A stretch of DNA of 53,174 nucleotides from Ectobacillus panaciterrae DSM 19096 (GTDB taxonomy: Bacteria > Bacillota > Bacilli > Bacillales > Bacillaceae_G). How positions within the stretch are numbered: the first letter of the stretch is position 1; each line of letters opens with the position of its first letter. The notes beneath the pieces were generated by a model, which was not told the origin of the DNA, searched no databases, and saw only the letters and a list, made by a program, of their open reading frames with translations. The DNA lies in NCBI RefSeq assembly GCF_000430785.1, contig NZ_AUMR01000048.1:1-53174 (forward strand). Reading direction: 5' to 3'. Position numbers and translations under genes: made by a program. Of this stretch, positions 1 to 11,211 are shown one piece after another.

Positions 1-270
<270 letters not shown>

Positions 271-316
271 AGTGTTTGTCTAGCTTTAAAAATAAAAATT
301 GACGTTTCGCATTTTG

Positions 317-336
317 TTTAGTTTTCAAAGAACTAT
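317..336 (-). promoter_or_regulatory. rrn leader boxA-like antitermination element
   Basis: The minus strand reads TAGTTCTTTGAAAACTAAAC between promoter P2 and the 16S 5' end. It matches the TCTTTGAAAACT boxA-like sequence typical of Bacillus rrn leaders. Assignment rests on sequence and position only. Confidence 0.6.
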
Positions 337-359
337 TCATCGCTCAAGGCGACTTTTAT

Positions 360-388
360 AATATACCATTTCGTCATCTCTACGTCAA
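360..388 (-). promoter_or_regulatory. rrn promoter P2 (sigma-A)
   Basis: On the minus strand a -35 TTGACG (383-388) and a -10 TATATT (360-365) are separated by exactly 17 bases, just upstream of the leader boxA and 16S. This is the proximal promoter of the usual Bacillus tandem rrn pair. Confidence 0.8.
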
Positions 389-432
389 CAACTTTTTTCT
401 TTCAAGCTGTTTCGTTCGTGACAACGTTTATA

Positions 433-461
433 AATATATCAGTTACAAATAAGAAATGCAA
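433..461 (-). promoter_or_regulatory. rrn promoter P1 (sigma-A)
   Basis: On the minus strand a -35 TTGCAT (456-461) and a -10 TATATT (433-438) are 17 bases apart, 73 bases upstream of P2. Tandem P1/P2 promoters are usual for Bacillus rRNA operons. The stretch 462-545 upstream is AT-rich, as expected for an UP-element, and shows no gene. Confidence 0.65.
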
Positions 462-544
462 TAGTTTTTTTAATAAAATTTTTCACAAAGTAAAATAGCT
501 TTAAATAGGCTTTATTACTGCATTTTCTATCCTAACAAAATAAT

Positions 545-576
545 AAAAAGCTTTGGAGATTCTCCAAAGCTTTTTC
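545..576 (-). terminator. lysS terminator
   Basis: An inverted repeat (AAGCTTTGGAGA / TCTCCAAAGCTT) followed on the minus strand by a T-run lies right after the lysS stop codon. It separates lysS from the rrn promoters. Confidence 0.9.
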
Positions 577-580
577 TACA

Positions 581-2131
<1,551 letters not shown>

Positions 2132-2133
2132 CT

Positions 2134-2166
2134 AGAAAAACTGCCAGCTAAATGCTGGCAGTTCTC
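2134..2166 (-). terminator. dusB terminator
   Basis: The minus strand has a perfect hairpin (ACTGCCAGC / GCTGGCAGT) followed by a T-run, between dusB and lysS. It ends the folate-dusB transcript and implies that lysS has a promoter of its own. Confidence 0.9.
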
Positions 2167-2211
2167 ATTTCTTTGACGTAATTATAGGCAGTACTGCCTT
2201 GAATGTCAACG

Positions 2212-3210
2212 TTATCCTACTTGAATTGCGCTTTGCTTTTGCTCAATTTCATCTACAAATGTTGTTAATAGCGTTACAAGTTCTGCTCTTGTATTGCATT
2301 CATTCACAGCATTTCTTACTCTCGCATTGCCGCGCACGCCTTTTAAATACCAAGCAGCATGCTTTCTCATTTCTTTTACGGCAATATTTTCATTCTTCAA
2401 ATCGATTAAACGGTCCAAATGAAGAATACATACATCAATCTTTTCACGTACTCCTGGCTCTTCCATCAGCTCGCCTGTTTCTAAGTATTTTACAGTGCGA
2501 TAAATCATCCATGGGTTGCCAAGTGCTGCACGGCCAATCATAACACCATCTACACCGATTTCATCAAGCATGCGCTTTGCATCCTGCGGCGTCTCTACAT
2601 CACCGTTTCCGATAACCGGAATGTTTACCGCTTGCTTCACTTGCTTAATGTAATTCCAGTCCGCTTTTCCTTCATACATCTGTGAACGCGTACGTCCATG
2701 CACCGCTACAGCCTGACCGCCTGCTCGCTCTACGGCCATTGCGTTTTCCACTACATAAATGTGATCTTCATCCCAGCCAAGGCGCATTTTTACAGTAACA
2801 GGCTTTTGTACTGCATCTACAACAGCTGCGACCATCTCATATACTTTATTTGGATCTAAGAGCCATTTTGCCCCTGCGTCGCACTTTGTAATCTTCGGCA
2901 CAGGGCAGCCCATATTAATATCAATAATGTCTGCTGTTGTATTTTTTTCTACAAATTTTGCAGCTTCCACAAGCGTTTCTTTTTCTCCACCGAAAATCTG
3001 CAAGCTGAGCGGCTTCTCGCGCTCATCAATATACAGCATATCCATCGTTTTTTGGTTATTGAACAGAATGGCTTTGTCACTCACCATCTCTGCACATACC
3101 AATCCTGCCCCGAATTCTTTAACAGTCAAACGGAACGCCGAGTTACATACGCCTGCCATCGGCGCTAATACAACCGGGTTTTTCATTTCGATGTTTCCTA
3201 TTTTCAACAT
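2212..3210 (-). CDS. dusB: tRNA-dihydrouridine synthase (DusB-type)
   Basis: Flavin-dependent reduction of specific uridines in tRNA to dihydrouridine. The 332 residues form a TIM barrel: substrate/FMN loop APMAGVCNSAFR near residue 17, catalytic cysteine in DINMGCPVPK around residue 100, FMN-binding VKMRLGWDEDH, and HGRTRSQ. The start ATG has a GGGAGGAA site. It ends the folate operon, 16 bases after yazB, in the usual Bacillus order (yacF position). Confidence 0.95.
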   Translation of the reverse strand: MLKIGNIEMKNPVVLAPMAGVCNSAFRLTVKEFGAGLVCAEMVSDKAILFNNQKTMDMLYIDEREKPLSLQIFGGEKETLVEAAKFVEKNTTADIIDINMGCPVPKITKCDAGAKWLLDPNKVYEMVAAVVDAVQKPVTVKMRLGWDEDHIYVVENAMAVERAGGQAVAVHGRTRSQMYEGKADWNYIKQVKQAVNIPVIGNGDVETPQDAKRMLDEIGVDGVMIGRAALGNPWMIYRTVKYLETGELMEEPGVREKIDVCILHLDRLIDLKNENIAVKEMRKHAAWYLKGVRGNARVRNAVNECNTRAELVTLLTTFVDEIEQKQSAIQVG

Positions 3211-3226
3211 CTGAATTCCTCCCTTC

Positions 3227-3436
3227 TTATTGTTGCTTCGGTTTAAGCTCTTCTATTGAAACATTCAGCGCTTTTGCAGCTTGTGTAAGAAAATCTTCGG
3301 AAGGAAGCCGATTGCCTCGTTCGATTTCCCCTAGAATTGACACAGATATTCCTAATTGCTTCGCAAAACTCTCTTGCGTATAGCCTTTTAGCTTTCGAAA
3401 AGCACGAATGCGCCTTCCCCATTTCTCTGCTTCCAT
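3227..3436 (-). CDS. yazB: small helix-turn-helix (Xre/Cro type) regulator YazB
   Basis: A 69-residue protein that is essentially one Cro/C1-type HTH domain: RAFRKLKGYTQESFAKQLG then SVSILGEIERGNR as the recognition helix region. Its first 49 bases overlap the 3' end of folK in another frame. Genes of this size occur between folK and dusB in Bacillus. The target is unknown. Being inside the folate operon it could act on it, but nothing in the sequence shows that. Confidence 0.85.
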   Translation of the reverse strand: MEAEKWGRRIRAFRKLKGYTQESFAKQLGISVSILGEIERGNRLPSEDFLTQAAKALNVSIEELKPKQQ

Positions 3437-3903
3437 ACCGTAACTCCTTCTAGCCTTTTCATTTCTTCTAGCTGTATATGCGAAATTTGTTCCTCTATCG
3501 CTCGATTTATTTCAGACAAAGGCGCTAATACAAACGCTCGTTCGTACATACGAGGATGAGGAATAATAAGGCTCTCTGTTACAATATTTTCGTGATTATA
3601 CAGCAAAATGTCAAGGTCAATTGTACGCGGCCCCCAGCGAACTTCCCTTTTTCTTCCTAATTCATACTCAATACTTTGCATAATCTGCAAGAGTTCTTCA
3701 GGTTGTAAATTGGTAGAAATTTTTACTGCTATATTAAGAAATCGGTCTTGGTCTGTATATCCAACCGGATCTGTTTCATAAATAGAAGATACTTTTTCTA
3801 CTTTAATCGCCGTTTGCTCATTCAGCAAGGAAACCGCCTGATGTAGATAAGCCGAACGGTCTCCCATATTAGATCCAAGCCCTAGATACGCGATATTTTT
3901 CAT
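3388..3903 (-). CDS. folK: 6-hydroxymethyl-7,8-dihydropterin pyrophosphokinase
   Basis: Transfers pyrophosphate from ATP to hydroxymethyl-dihydropterin in folate synthesis. The 171-residue protein shows the HPPK signatures YLGLGSNMGDR at the N-terminus, ETDPVGYTDQDRFLN near residue 45, and GPRTIDLDILLY followed by PHPRMYERAFVL. The ATG at 3903 overlaps the folB stop (ATGA) and gives the family N-terminus. A TTG two codons upstream is less likely. Its 3' end overlaps yazB. Confidence 0.96.
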   Translation of the reverse strand: MKNIAYLGLGSNMGDRSAYLHQAVSLLNEQTAIKVEKVSSIYETDPVGYTDQDRFLNIAVKISTNLQPEELLQIMQSIEYELGRKREVRWGPRTIDLDILLYNHENIVTESLIIPHPRMYERAFVLAPLSEINRAIEEQISHIQLEEMKRLEGVTVWKQRNGEGAFVLFES

Positions 3904-4262
3904 GCACAATCCCTCTTGATCTCTACAGCCACCTCACGATAATGCCCGCGTATTGGCGGATCAGGCTTAATGACTTTTACCGTGCAGCTTTGAATCAACG
4001 GATACTCGTTCAAGATAGCAGAGGCAATTTTCTCCGCCACAGATTCTAGAAGCTTATATGGCTTCCCTTCTACAATACGCTCACATAAGTGATACAGCTC
4101 TCCGTAGTTGACGGATTGGTCCAAATCATCTGTTTCCCCAGCTTTGCGCAAATCAAGCTCTACTGTCAAATCCACTTTAAAACGCTGTCCAAGCTTATTT
4201 TCCTCTGGAAACACACCGTGATAACCATAGAACTCCATATCATGCACGAAGATTTTATCCAA
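3900..4262 (-). CDS. folB: dihydroneopterin aldolase
   Basis: Converts dihydroneopterin to hydroxymethyl-dihydropterin, the step before FolK. The protein is 120 residues, the usual length, with DKIFVHDMEFYGYHGVFPEE at the start and the conserved VKVIKPDPPI motif near the end. The start is TTG at 4262 with a GGGGGC site: it gives the family N-terminus, while the upstream ATG in frame adds ten residues without support. It overlaps the end of folP by 8 bases and folK by 4. Confidence 0.95.
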   Translation of the reverse strand: MDKIFVHDMEFYGYHGVFPEENKLGQRFKVDLTVELDLRKAGETDDLDQSVNYGELYHLCERIVEGKPYKLLESVAEKIASAILNEYPLIQSCTVKVIKPDPPIRGHYREVAVEIKRDCA

Positions 4263-5097
4263 GACGAACGCCCCCTTTTCCGAGCATCGCATCCATCATT
4301 TTTGCCATTCTGGCCGTTTCTAACACATCATGCACACGCACGATATCACAGCCCTTTTGAATACCTAAACAGACTGTGGCTCCTGTTCCCTCCGCTCTTT
4401 CATCGACCGGAAGCTCCAAAACATGCCCAATAAAGGATTTGCGGGATGTTCCAAGCAAAATAGGGTAACCAAGAACAGTCAGCTGCTCTAAATGTCTCAT
4501 CACTTCCAAGTTTTGCTCCTGTGTTTTCGCAAAGCCGATGCCAGGATCTAAAATAATATTCTCATCGCGAACGCCCGCTGCCTTTACGAGCTTTACGCTT
4601 TCATATAAGTCTGCAATCATATCCGCCATAAGACTGCGGTAATTACGATTGTCGCGATTATGCATTAAAACAATCGGAACCTCATAATAAGCGGCTACTT
4701 CCGCCATTTGCGGATCCGCCTTTGCACCCCAAATATCATTAATAATATGAGCCCCTGCTTCAATAGCTTGACGCGCCACCTCAGCTTTATATGTATCAAT
4801 AGAAATCGGCGCCTGTACAGCACGAGACACAGCTTGAATTATAGGAACAACGCGTTGTAATTCCTCTTCTTGCGTAACCTTTGCAGCACCGGGACGAGTA
4901 GACTCGCCTCCAATATCTATAATATGCGCCCCTTGCTGTACCATCTCCTTAGCACGCGATACCGCTGCTTGCACTTCATCATAATTGCCGCCGTCTGAAA
5001 AGGAATCGGGCGTTACATTCAAAATACCCATAATGGCGGTTTCTTCTGCAATATGCAGCTCGTATGGTCCGCATTGAATATTATATTTCATTCCCAT
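4255..5097 (-). CDS. folP: dihydropteroate synthase
   Basis: Joins hydroxymethyl-dihydropterin pyrophosphate to p-aminobenzoate; this is the sulfonamide target. The 280-residue TIM barrel shows IMGILNVTPDSFSDGG, DIGGESTRPGA and LDPGIGFAKT, the DHPS signatures. The start is the ATG at 5097, 10 bases after GGAG. The TTG at 5106 overlaps its own ribosome site. It sits between pabC and folB in a tightly packed operon. Confidence 0.97.
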   Translation of the reverse strand: MGMKYNIQCGPYELHIAEETAIMGILNVTPDSFSDGGNYDEVQAAVSRAKEMVQQGAHIIDIGGESTRPGAAKVTQEEELQRVVPIIQAVSRAVQAPISIDTYKAEVARQAIEAGAHIINDIWGAKADPQMAEVAAYYEVPIVLMHNRDNRNYRSLMADMIADLYESVKLVKAAGVRDENIILDPGIGFAKTQEQNLEVMRHLEQLTVLGYPILLGTSRKSFIGHVLELPVDERAEGTGATVCLGIQKGCDIVRVHDVLETARMAKMMDAMLGKGGVRLG

Positions 5098-5102
5098 ACT
5101 GC

Positions 5103-5972
5103 TCAATCTCCTTTTGTAATCTCATTTTTGCTCCACAATATATGTCGATAAATACGATATGCATGGATAAGTTTTGCCGTAACCTCTCCTTCTTTCCCTG
5201 GAAATGAAGCGGAACCAACACCATGCATCGGCACGATTTCTTGAATGGAATTTGTTACGAACACTTCATCGCTCTTTAGAAGCTCTTCTTTTGCAAAAAA
5301 TCCTATGCGCGTCTGAACGCCTATGCTCTTTGCCAACCGTAAAACAAACGCTCTTGTAATGCCGTTTAAAATGCCCGTCTCTACTGAAGGTGTATATAAT
5401 ACACCTTGTTTTACAAAAAAGATATTCGATACAATTCCTTCTGCCACATATCCCTCTTTAGTTAAGAAAATGCCTTCTTTTTTCGGGTCATTCCCGACTT
5501 CTCTTTTCCCGAGGATATTGTTTAAGTAATGATGTGATTTTAAACGAAAGGGGCCTTCCGGTGTATTGCGCGGCACTTGTAAAATAATGCCCTTTTTCTC
5601 TGGAGTACTGTCGGTAACCGGCAACGGCTTCATAAACATAATAACGGACGGAGCATAATACGGATCTGTTTGCAAGCCAACCTCTGCGGTCCCTGCTGAT
5701 ACATTCAGGCGCACATATGCATCTTCAATACCGTTGCGCTCCAATAATTCGTGTAAAATCTGGAGCAATTCTTTCTTCTCCATATGCCACTCAATATGCA
5801 AGAAAGAGAGAGCGGTCAACAGCCGCTCATAATGATCATCAAATAAAAACGGGTGACCGCTATAAACGCGGAATGTTTCAAATACACCTAATCCATACAA
5901 AAAGCCATGATCATAAGGAGAAATAACCGCTTCTTTATCGCTTACATATTCTCCGTTCACATAAATCAGCAT
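5103..5972 (-). CDS. pabC: aminodeoxychorismate lyase
   Basis: PLP enzyme of the class IV aminotransferase fold that releases pyruvate from aminodeoxychorismate to give p-aminobenzoate. The 289 residues include [17 protein letters not shown] (fold type IV N-terminus), the PLP lysine region [10 protein letters not shown] and the [10 protein letters not shown] motif. It overlaps pabA by 7 bases and lies between pabA and folP. Paralogous branched-chain or D-amino-acid aminotransferases share the fold, but the operon decides the assignment. Confidence 0.93.
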   Translation of the reverse strand: MLIYVNGEYVSDKEAVISPYDHGFLYGLGVFETFRVYSGHPFLFDDHYERLLTALSFLHIEWHMEKKELLQILHELLERNGIEDAYVRLNVSAGTAEVGLQTDPYYAPSVIMFMKPLPVTDSTPEKKGIILQVPRNTPEGPFRLKSHHYLNNILGKREVGNDPKKEGIFLTKEGYVAEGIVSNIFFVKQGVLYTPSVETGILNGITRAFVLRLAKSIGVQTRIGFFAKEELLKSDEVFVTNSIQEIVPMHGVGSASFPGKEGEVTAKLIHAYRIYRHILWSKNEITKGD

Positions 5973-6553
5973 GTTGCAGCTCTCCGGCTGTAATGCGTAA
6001 TAAAGTTTTTCAGCAGTTCTTTGCCGTGAGATGTCATAATGGACTCCGGATGGAATTGCACTCCTTCTATCGGAAGCGTTTTATGACGAAGCCCCATAAT
6101 TTCTCCCTCTTCTGTCCAAGAAGAAATTTCAAGGCAATCCGGCAAAGTTTCCTTTTTCACGATAAGGGAATGATAACGAGTTGCCGTAAACGGATTTGGA
6201 ATATCCGTGAAAATAGTTTTACCGTCATGATACATTTGTGACGTTTTCCCATGCATCAGACGTTCTGAACGCACTACGTCTCCCCCGAATACTTGCGCGA
6301 TCGACTGATGTCCAAGGCATACGCCGAAAATTGGGATTTTACCAGCAAAATGCTCAATTACCTTCATGCTGATGCCCGCTTCATTCGGGCTGCAAGGACC
6401 GGGTGAAATCATTAAAAACGACGGAGCAAGCTCTTCAATTTCTTCAATGTTTACTTCATCATTTCGTTTTACGAAAAGCTCTTGTCCGAGCTCACCTAAA
6501 AATTGTACAAGATTAAACGTGAATGAATCGTAATTATCAATCATCAATATCAT
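5966..6553 (-). CDS. pabA: aminodeoxychorismate synthase glutaminase subunit (amphibolic PabA/TrpG)
   Basis: Class I glutamine amidotransferase supplying ammonia to PabB. The 195 residues show [13 protein letters not shown] at the start, the oxyanion strand [13 protein letters not shown], the nucleophile in [12 protein letters not shown] and the His/Glu pair in [13 protein letters not shown] at 6553 gives the family N-terminus; a GTG three codons upstream overlaps the pabB stop. In B. subtilis the equivalent protein also serves anthranilate synthase. No trp genes are in this window. Confidence 0.95.
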   Translation of the reverse strand: MILMIDNYDSFTFNLVQFLGELGQELFVKRNDEVNIEEIEELAPSFLMISPGPCSPNEAGISMKVIEHFAGKIPIFGVCLGHQSIAQVFGGDVVRSERLMHGKTSQMYHDGKTIFTDIPNPFTATRYHSLIVKKETLPDCLEISSWTEEGEIMGLRHKTLPIEGVQFHPESIMTSHGKELLKNFITHYSRRAATC

Positions 6554-6558
6554 ATCTC

Positions 6559-7956
6559 TCACCTAACCGTTTCTTCGCTGCTTTCTTTTGCACGCCATAA
6601 TGCAATGGCTTTTTTCAGTGATTCTTTATATTCATTTTTTGGATTTGAGTCAATGACTATACCTGCTCCCGCTTGTACATGTGCCTGTCCATTTTTCGCC
6701 AGCAATGTACGAATTACGATATTTAATTCCATTTCGCCTGAAAATCCGATCCAGCCGATTGATCCTGTGTATATGCCTCTTCTTACCGGCTCCAACTCTT
6801 CAATAATTTCCATTGTCCGAATTTTAGGGGCCCCTGTAATTGTACCGCCTGGGAAGACCGCTTTTACAATATCAAAAGCATCTTTTCCCTCTTCCAACTC
6901 CCCCTTTACATTGGAAACGATATGCATCACGTGGGAGTATTTTTCAATTGCCATAAATTCATTCACTTCTACTGTTCCGTAGCGGCACACACGCCCTAAA
7001 TCGTTGCGTTCCAAATCAACAAGCATAACGTGCTCTGCGCGCTCTTTTTCATTTTCGATCAATTCCTTTGCCAACGCTTCATCCTCAGCCTCATCTTTGC
7101 CGCGCGAGCGTGTGCCGGCAATCGGACGCGTACTTACCTCATTTCCCTTTTTCTTGATAAGCAGCTCAGGAGAACCGCTCACGATTTGAAAATCAGACAG
7201 CTCCAGGTAGCCCATATAAGGAGATGGATTAATTTCGCGAAGCTTCGTGTAGACCTCAATCGGATGAGAGCGAAGCGGCTGCGATTGACGGACAGACAGG
7301 TTCACTTGGAATACGTCGCCCGCCGTGATGTATTCTTGTATACGCTCTACTGCGTCCACAAAGCCTTCCTCTGTAAACGATACACTCGATTCAGCAGAGG
7401 AAATATCCTGCGGGGGAACGTAGACCGGCGGCACTTCCTTCATCCAGAGCACCTTCATTTCTTCTAGGCGAGTCATAGCTTTTTCTTCATCACCTTCATG
7501 CTGTATGATAAACCAAAGCTCCTTCTCTTCCTGGTCGAATACGAATACTTCATCAAACACCATAAAGAACACATCCGGCAGTTCCAAATCGTCTTTCGAT
7601 AAAGTATCAAGTTTTTCGATATATCGAATGCAATCATAGCTGAAGTAACCGACAGCGCCGCCTTGGAATGGCGGGTACACATCGTTGTGCTCCGCATGCC
7701 GCTCTTCCATATAGTGCTTCATCAAGTCAAGGGGATTCCCTTTCAGCACGAGCTCTTGCTCGTTCTCTTGGATGCGCAGCTCATCCTCTTTCCCGCGCAG
7801 AACCGCAGTCGAGTCCAATCCTGCGATGCTGTATCGGCCTCCTCTGCCGCTCTCGAGAATGAAATGATACGGTTTTTGCTGCGACAAAAATTTATATTGA
7901 AGAAAAAAATTCTTTTCATATGGCACAGAAACAGCTAATACCTTTCGTTGCTGCAT
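6559..7956 (-). CDS. pabB: aminodeoxychorismate synthase component I
   Basis: Chorismate-utilising enzyme that aminates chorismate at C4 in p-aminobenzoate synthesis. The 465-residue protein shows [12 protein letters not shown], the signature ISGSPELL-type stretch as [43 protein letters not shown] and [12 protein letters not shown]. Start ATG at 7956 has GAGG 7 bases ahead; GTG at 7962 is the alternative. It is the first gene of the folate operon, and the region upstream holds the F1 repeats. Confidence 0.96.
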   Translation of the reverse strand: MQQRKVLAVSVPYEKNFFLQYKFLSQQKPYHFILESGRGGRYSIAGLDSTAVLRGKEDELRIQENEQELVLKGNPLDLMKHYMEERHAEHNDVYPPFQGGAVGYFSYDCIRYIEKLDTLSKDDLELPDVFFMVFDEVFVFDQEEKELWFIIQHEGDEEKAMTRLEEMKVLWMKEVPPVYVPPQDISSAESSVSFTEEGFVDAVERIQEYITAGDVFQVNLSVRQSQPLRSHPIEVYTKLREINPSPYMGYLELSDFQIVSGSPELLIKKKGNEVSTRPIAGTRSRGKDEAEDEALAKELIENEKERAEHVMLVDLERNDLGRVCRYGTVEVNEFMAIEKYSHVMHIVSNVKGELEEGKDAFDIVKAVFPGGTITGAPKIRTMEIIEELEPVRRGIYTGSIGWIGFSGEMELNIVIRTLLAKNGQAHVQAGAGIVIDSNPKNEYKESLKKAIALWRAKESSEETVR

Positions 7957-8030
7957 ATTCACACCTCACATCGTTTTGTTAGTACGGTTTCATTCTACAC
8001 GATGTTGTCTGTCTCTTCACTCTTTTTTAA

Positions 8031-8154
8031 GAAAAGCGAAACCGGCTCGCTCAGGCGCAGAATCAGAGGTTCTCAGCCCTAAAAGGCGTTTTTTTGCCTT
8101 TTTGCGGCTGAGGTTCTCTGGTGGCAGCGCCTAGCCGGTGGAGCTGGACACCAC
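8031..8154 (+). repeat. F1 structured repeat, copy a
   Basis: First unit of a tandem pair (period about 125 bases). It folds as nested stems: ACCGGCT (8041-8047) with AGCCGGT (8133-8139), AGGCGC (8053-8058) with GCGCCT (8127-8132), CAGAG-GTT-CTCAGCC (8064-8078) with GGCTGAG-GTT-CTCTG (8106-8120), and an apical AAAAGGC/GCCTTTT hairpin. The two GTT triplets face each other unpaired. No ORF with a ribosome site lies in it. It is opposite in orientation to cysK and pabB. Confidence 0.85.
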
Positions 8155-8277
8155 AGAAAAGCGAAACCGGCTCGTTCAGGCGCAGAACCTAAGGTTCTTA
8201 CCCCTCAAAGGCGCTTTTTGCCTTTGTGTGGGTAAGGTTCTTAGGTGGCAGCGCCTAGCCGGTGGAGCTGGACACCA
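8155..8277 (+). repeat. F1 structured repeat, copy b
   Basis: Second tandem unit. The outer stems are identical to copy a, but the third stem has a different sequence that still pairs: CCTAAG-GTT-CTTACCC (8188-8203) with GGGTAAG-GTT-CTTAGG (8230-8245). The facing GTT triplets are kept. The apical hairpin is AAAGGC/GCCTTT. A third, truncated unit follows. Confidence 0.85.
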
Positions 8278-8312
8278 CCAAAAGCGAAACCGGCTCGTTC
8301 AGGCGCAGAACT
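8278..8312 (+). repeat. F1 structured repeat, truncated copy c
   Basis: It repeats only the left outer arms (AAAGCGAAACCGGCTCG through AGGCGCAGAAC) and then stops, so it cannot form the F1 stem by itself. This suggests loss by deletion or slippage. Bases 8313-8347, up to the cysK terminator, show nothing recognisable. Confidence 0.75.
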
Positions 8313-8349
8313 AGAGCTCCCCAAAAACATTATACCTTCCCAGCAAACA

Positions 8350-8382
8350 AAAAAGGGCATCCCTACTATTAGGAATGCCCTG
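8350..8382 (-). terminator. cysK terminator
   Basis: Minus-strand hairpin AGGGCATTCCTA / TAGGGATGCCCT followed by a T-run, directly downstream of the cysK stop. Confidence 0.9.
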
Positions 8383-8386
8383 AAAC

Positions 8387-9310
8387 TTAAGATTCAAATT
8401 GATAAAGTGGTGTGCTTAAATAGCGTTCGCCGTTACTTGGAATAATTGCCAATACTTTTTTACCTTTGCCCAACTGTTTCGCCACTTCCAATGCCGCGTA
8501 AATCGCTGCGCCGGAGGAAATACCAACAAGGATTCCTTCCTCGCGTCCCGCTCTTCTCGCATATTCAAATGCCTGCTCATTTTTCACTTGGATAATTTCA
8601 TCATAAATTTCTGTATCTAATGTGTCCGGCACAAACCCTGCACCGATACCTTGAATTTTATGAGGTCCTGGCTTTCCGCCTGATAATACAGGGGAATCCG
8701 TCGGTTCAACAGCAACAATTTTTACGTTTGGATACTTTTCTTTTAATACTGCACCTGCACCTGAGATTGTACCGCCTGTTCCGATACCTGAAACGAATGC
8801 ATCCAATTGGTCGCCCATTTGCTCAATAATCTCGGGGCCGGTTGTTAAGCGGTGAATTTCCGGATTCGCTTCGTTTTTAAATTGCTGTGGTAGGAAGTAG
8901 CCATACTCTTTCGACAACTCTTCCGCTTTGCGAATCGCTCCACCCATTCCTTCAGGTCCTGGCGTCAATACAAGCTCAGCTCCGTATGCACGCAATAAGT
9001 TGCGGCGTTCTATACTCATCGTCTCCGGCATAACAAGGATTGATTTATATCCTTTCGCAGAAGCCACCATTGCTAACCCGATACCTGTGTTTCCACTTGT
9101 CGGTTCAATGATTGTATCCCCTTCTTTTAGAAGCCCTTTTTTCTCAGCATCTTCAATCATAGCTAACGCAATACGGTCCTTTACGCTGCTTCCAGGATTC
9201 ATGAACTCTAATTTCAAGTAAATATCAGCACTGTTTTCATCTGCAATACGATTCAGCTTTACAATCGGTGTTTTTCCAATCAATTCTGAAACAGATTGTG
9301 CAACCTTCAT
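8387..9310 (-). CDS. cysK: cysteine synthase A (O-acetylserine sulfhydrylase)
   Basis: PLP enzyme making cysteine from O-acetylserine and sulfide. The 307-residue protein has the PLP lysine in [10 protein letters not shown], the substrate loop [10 protein letters not shown], the phosphate-binding [10 protein letters not shown] and the closing GISSGAA. Start ATG at 9310 has GGAG 8 bases ahead; the frame is open 7 codons further up. The 126 bases between it and hslO hold a possible promoter (TTGACA near 9376-9381 on the minus strand). In Bacillus cysK is controlled by CymR; I could not identify a CymR site with confidence. Confidence 0.96.
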   Translation of the reverse strand: MKVAQSVSELIGKTPIVKLNRIADENSADIYLKLEFMNPGSSVKDRIALAMIEDAEKKGLLKEGDTIIEPTSGNTGIGLAMVASAKGYKSILVMPETMSIERRNLLRAYGAELVLTPGPEGMGGAIRKAEELSKEYGYFLPQQFKNEANPEIHRLTTGPEIIEQMGDQLDAFVSGIGTGGTISGAGAVLKEKYPNVKIVAVEPTDSPVLSGGKPGPHKIQGIGAGFVPDTLDTEIYDEIIQVKNEQAFEYARRAGREEGILVGISSGAAIYAALEVAKQLGKGKKVLAIIPSNGERYLSTPLYQFES

Positions 9311-9436
9311 CTCCGTCACTCCCATTACCAAGTAATTTTATTGATTTTATAAACATTTTCACAGACAAAGGACTATTTGTCAATTCATATTACTCGATAT
9401 TGTATATAATTTTTCAATAAATCAAAATTATCTCTT

Positions 9437-10312
9437 TTATAAGTTTTCTATTAACTTTGTCAGATCTTCTCGCGAAAATATATATCGTTCGTTGCAAAAA
9501 TGACAATGTACCTCTGTTTCCTCTTCTTCTTCACGCACTGTTTCGAGTTCTGCCTTACCTAAACTCATAAGTACACCCTCAATGCGTTCTCGAGAACATG
9601 TACATTGAAATTTTATATCCATTGTTTCAAGAATCTTGAGATTTTCTTTTCCTACAACCTCATACAAAATTTCCTCCGGAGAGAGCCCTTGCTCTACCAG
9701 CTTGGAGATAGGAGGGATAGCTTGCAGACGCTTCTCAATAAAAGCAATCGTTTCTTCCTCTGCCCCTGGCATAATTTGCAGGATAAATCCGCCGGCAGCC
9801 AAAATGCTGTCATCTCCGTTTACAAGCACACCTACCCCTACAGAAGCCGGTGTTTGCTCAGAAACAGCAAAGTAGTACGTAAAATCCTCTCCAAGCTCTC
9901 CGGAAACGAGAGGCACTTGTCCAATAAACGGTTCACGCAAACCAATATCTTTAATGATTGTTAGGAATCCTTCTGTCCCTACTGCTTGATACACACGAAG
10001 CTTTCCTTGTTCCGTCGCTTCAAAGTCTACATGCGGATTGGATACATAGCCGCGCACTTCTCCATTTGCGTTCGCATCCACTAAAATATGTCCAAGAGGG
10101 CCATTTCCTTCTACTTTGATCGTCAGCTTTTGATCTCCCTTTAACATGGCTCCCATCATTGCACCCGCCGTTAAAGATCTCCCTAACGCAGCAGAAGCTG
10201 TTCTCCACGTATCATGACGGCGCTGCGCTTCACGTACTGTTTCGGTCGTAAGCGTACTGTACGCACGCACCTCGCCGTTAAATGCCAATGCTTTCACTAA
10301 ATAATCTTTCAT
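9437..10312 (-). CDS. hslO: redox-regulated chaperone Hsp33
   Basis: Holdase activated by oxidation, protecting cytosolic proteins. The 291 residues carry the diagnostic C-terminal zinc site CxC (237, 239) and CxxC (270, 273), plus the N-terminal core ([29 protein letters not shown]). It sits 5 bases after coaX, so the two are probably cotranscribed. B. subtilis has yacD between hslO and cysK; it is absent here. Confidence 0.96.
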   Translation of the reverse strand: MKDYLVKALAFNGEVRAYSTLTTETVREAQRRHDTWRTASAALGRSLTAGAMMGAMLKGDQKLTIKVEGNGPLGHILVDANANGEVRGYVSNPHVDFEATEQGKLRVYQAVGTEGFLTIIKDIGLREPFIGQVPLVSGELGEDFTYYFAVSEQTPASVGVGVLVNGDDSILAAGGFILQIMPGAEEETIAFIEKRLQAIPPISKLVEQGLSPEEILYEVVGKENLKILETMDIKFQCTCSRERIEGVLMSLGKAELETVREEEEETEVHCHFCNERYIFSREDLTKLIENL

Positions 10313-10317
10313 GCTGT

Positions 10318-11103
10318 TTATTCACCCTTTTCTTGTTGTAGCGCATTGCGCTCATATAGCATATATAAACCTTTTAATGTTAAAAATGGCTCTACAATAT
10401 CAATCACATCGGATTCCTCTGCAATTAATTTTGCCAAGCCGCCTGTTGCAATAACAGTCGGCTCTTTTTTCGCTTGCGCTTTCATACGCTTTACAATGCC
10501 CTCGACTTGTCCTACATAACCATATAGGATGCCTGATTGCATTGCACTAACTGTATTTTTCCCAACAACTTCATTTGGACGCGTAATTTCAATTCTTGGC
10601 AATTTTGCGGCACGGCTGTATAAAGCTTCTGCAGAAATCATAATGCCTGGCGTAATGGCGCCCCCCATATAATGCTTCTCTTCATTGATATAGCAATATG
10701 TAGTAGCCGTTCCAAAATCCACTATAATAAGCGGACTGCCGTACAATTGGATTGCTGCTACTGCATTGACGATCCGATCCGCACCGACCTCACGCGGATT
10801 TTCATATTTGATATTTAAACCTGTTTTAATGCCCGGCCCTACTACAAGCGGCTTTAGCCTGAAATATTTTTCACACATTCTTTCCAGCGCGAACATAATG
10901 GGCGGCACCACAGATGAGATAATAATGCCAGTCACATCACTAAAAGTAATACCTTCATAAGCAAGAAGCTCCTTTACAAGCATCCCGTATTCATCTTCTG
11001 TTTTATTGCGGCTCGTTTCAACGCGCCAATGCTGACACAAATGCCCTTTTTCAAATACTCCCAGAACAGTGTTTGTATTCCCCACATCCAATACAAAAAT
11101 CAT
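10318..11103 (-). CDS. coaX: type III pantothenate kinase
   Basis: First step of coenzyme A synthesis. The 261 residues show the ASKHA-fold phosphate loops of type III enzymes: [12 protein letters not shown] at the N-terminus, [22 protein letters not shown] and [12 protein letters not shown]. Start ATG at 11103 has GAGGAGTG five bases ahead; the frame is open 11 codons upstream without a ribosome site. Confidence 0.95.
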   Translation of the reverse strand: MIFVLDVGNTNTVLGVFEKGHLCQHWRVETSRNKTEDEYGMLVKELLAYEGITFSDVTGIIISSVVPPIMFALERMCEKYFRLKPLVVGPGIKTGLNIKYENPREVGADRIVNAVAAIQLYGSPLIIVDFGTATTYCYINEEKHYMGGAITPGIMISAEALYSRAAKLPRIEITRPNEVVGKNTVSAMQSGILYGYVGQVEGIVKRMKAQAKKEPTVIATGGLAKLIAEESDVIDIVEPFLTLKGLYMLYERNALQQEKGE

Positions 11104-11182
11104 ACTTTCACTCCTCATGTTTAATACAATTATCATATCATACCGACATATGATTATTCTTTCAGGAGAATTGTTATCAAGG

Positions 11183-11211
11183 AAAAAACAGCACGGGAGA
11201 AACCCGTGCTG
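11183..11211 (-). terminator. orphan terminator between ftsH and coaX
   Basis: Nine-base stem CAGCACGGG/CCCGTGCTG (11189-11211) followed by six T on the minus strand. The ftsH gene already has its own terminator 190 bases earlier, so this one ends a separate short transcript or attenuates the coaX leader. A looser T-run on the other side could make it work for plus-strand transcripts too. Confidence 0.8.

Noticed and set aside
8031-8312. Tandem repeats that might be a small CRISPR array.
   Set aside because: The unit is about 125 bases and fully repeated, with no spacers and no cas genes. It folds as one long structured element.
8245-8445. A 66-codon plus-strand frame crossing the F1 repeat and the cysK terminator.
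   Set aside because: No ribosome site; it runs through the terminator and into antisense of cysK; composition is that of the repeat.
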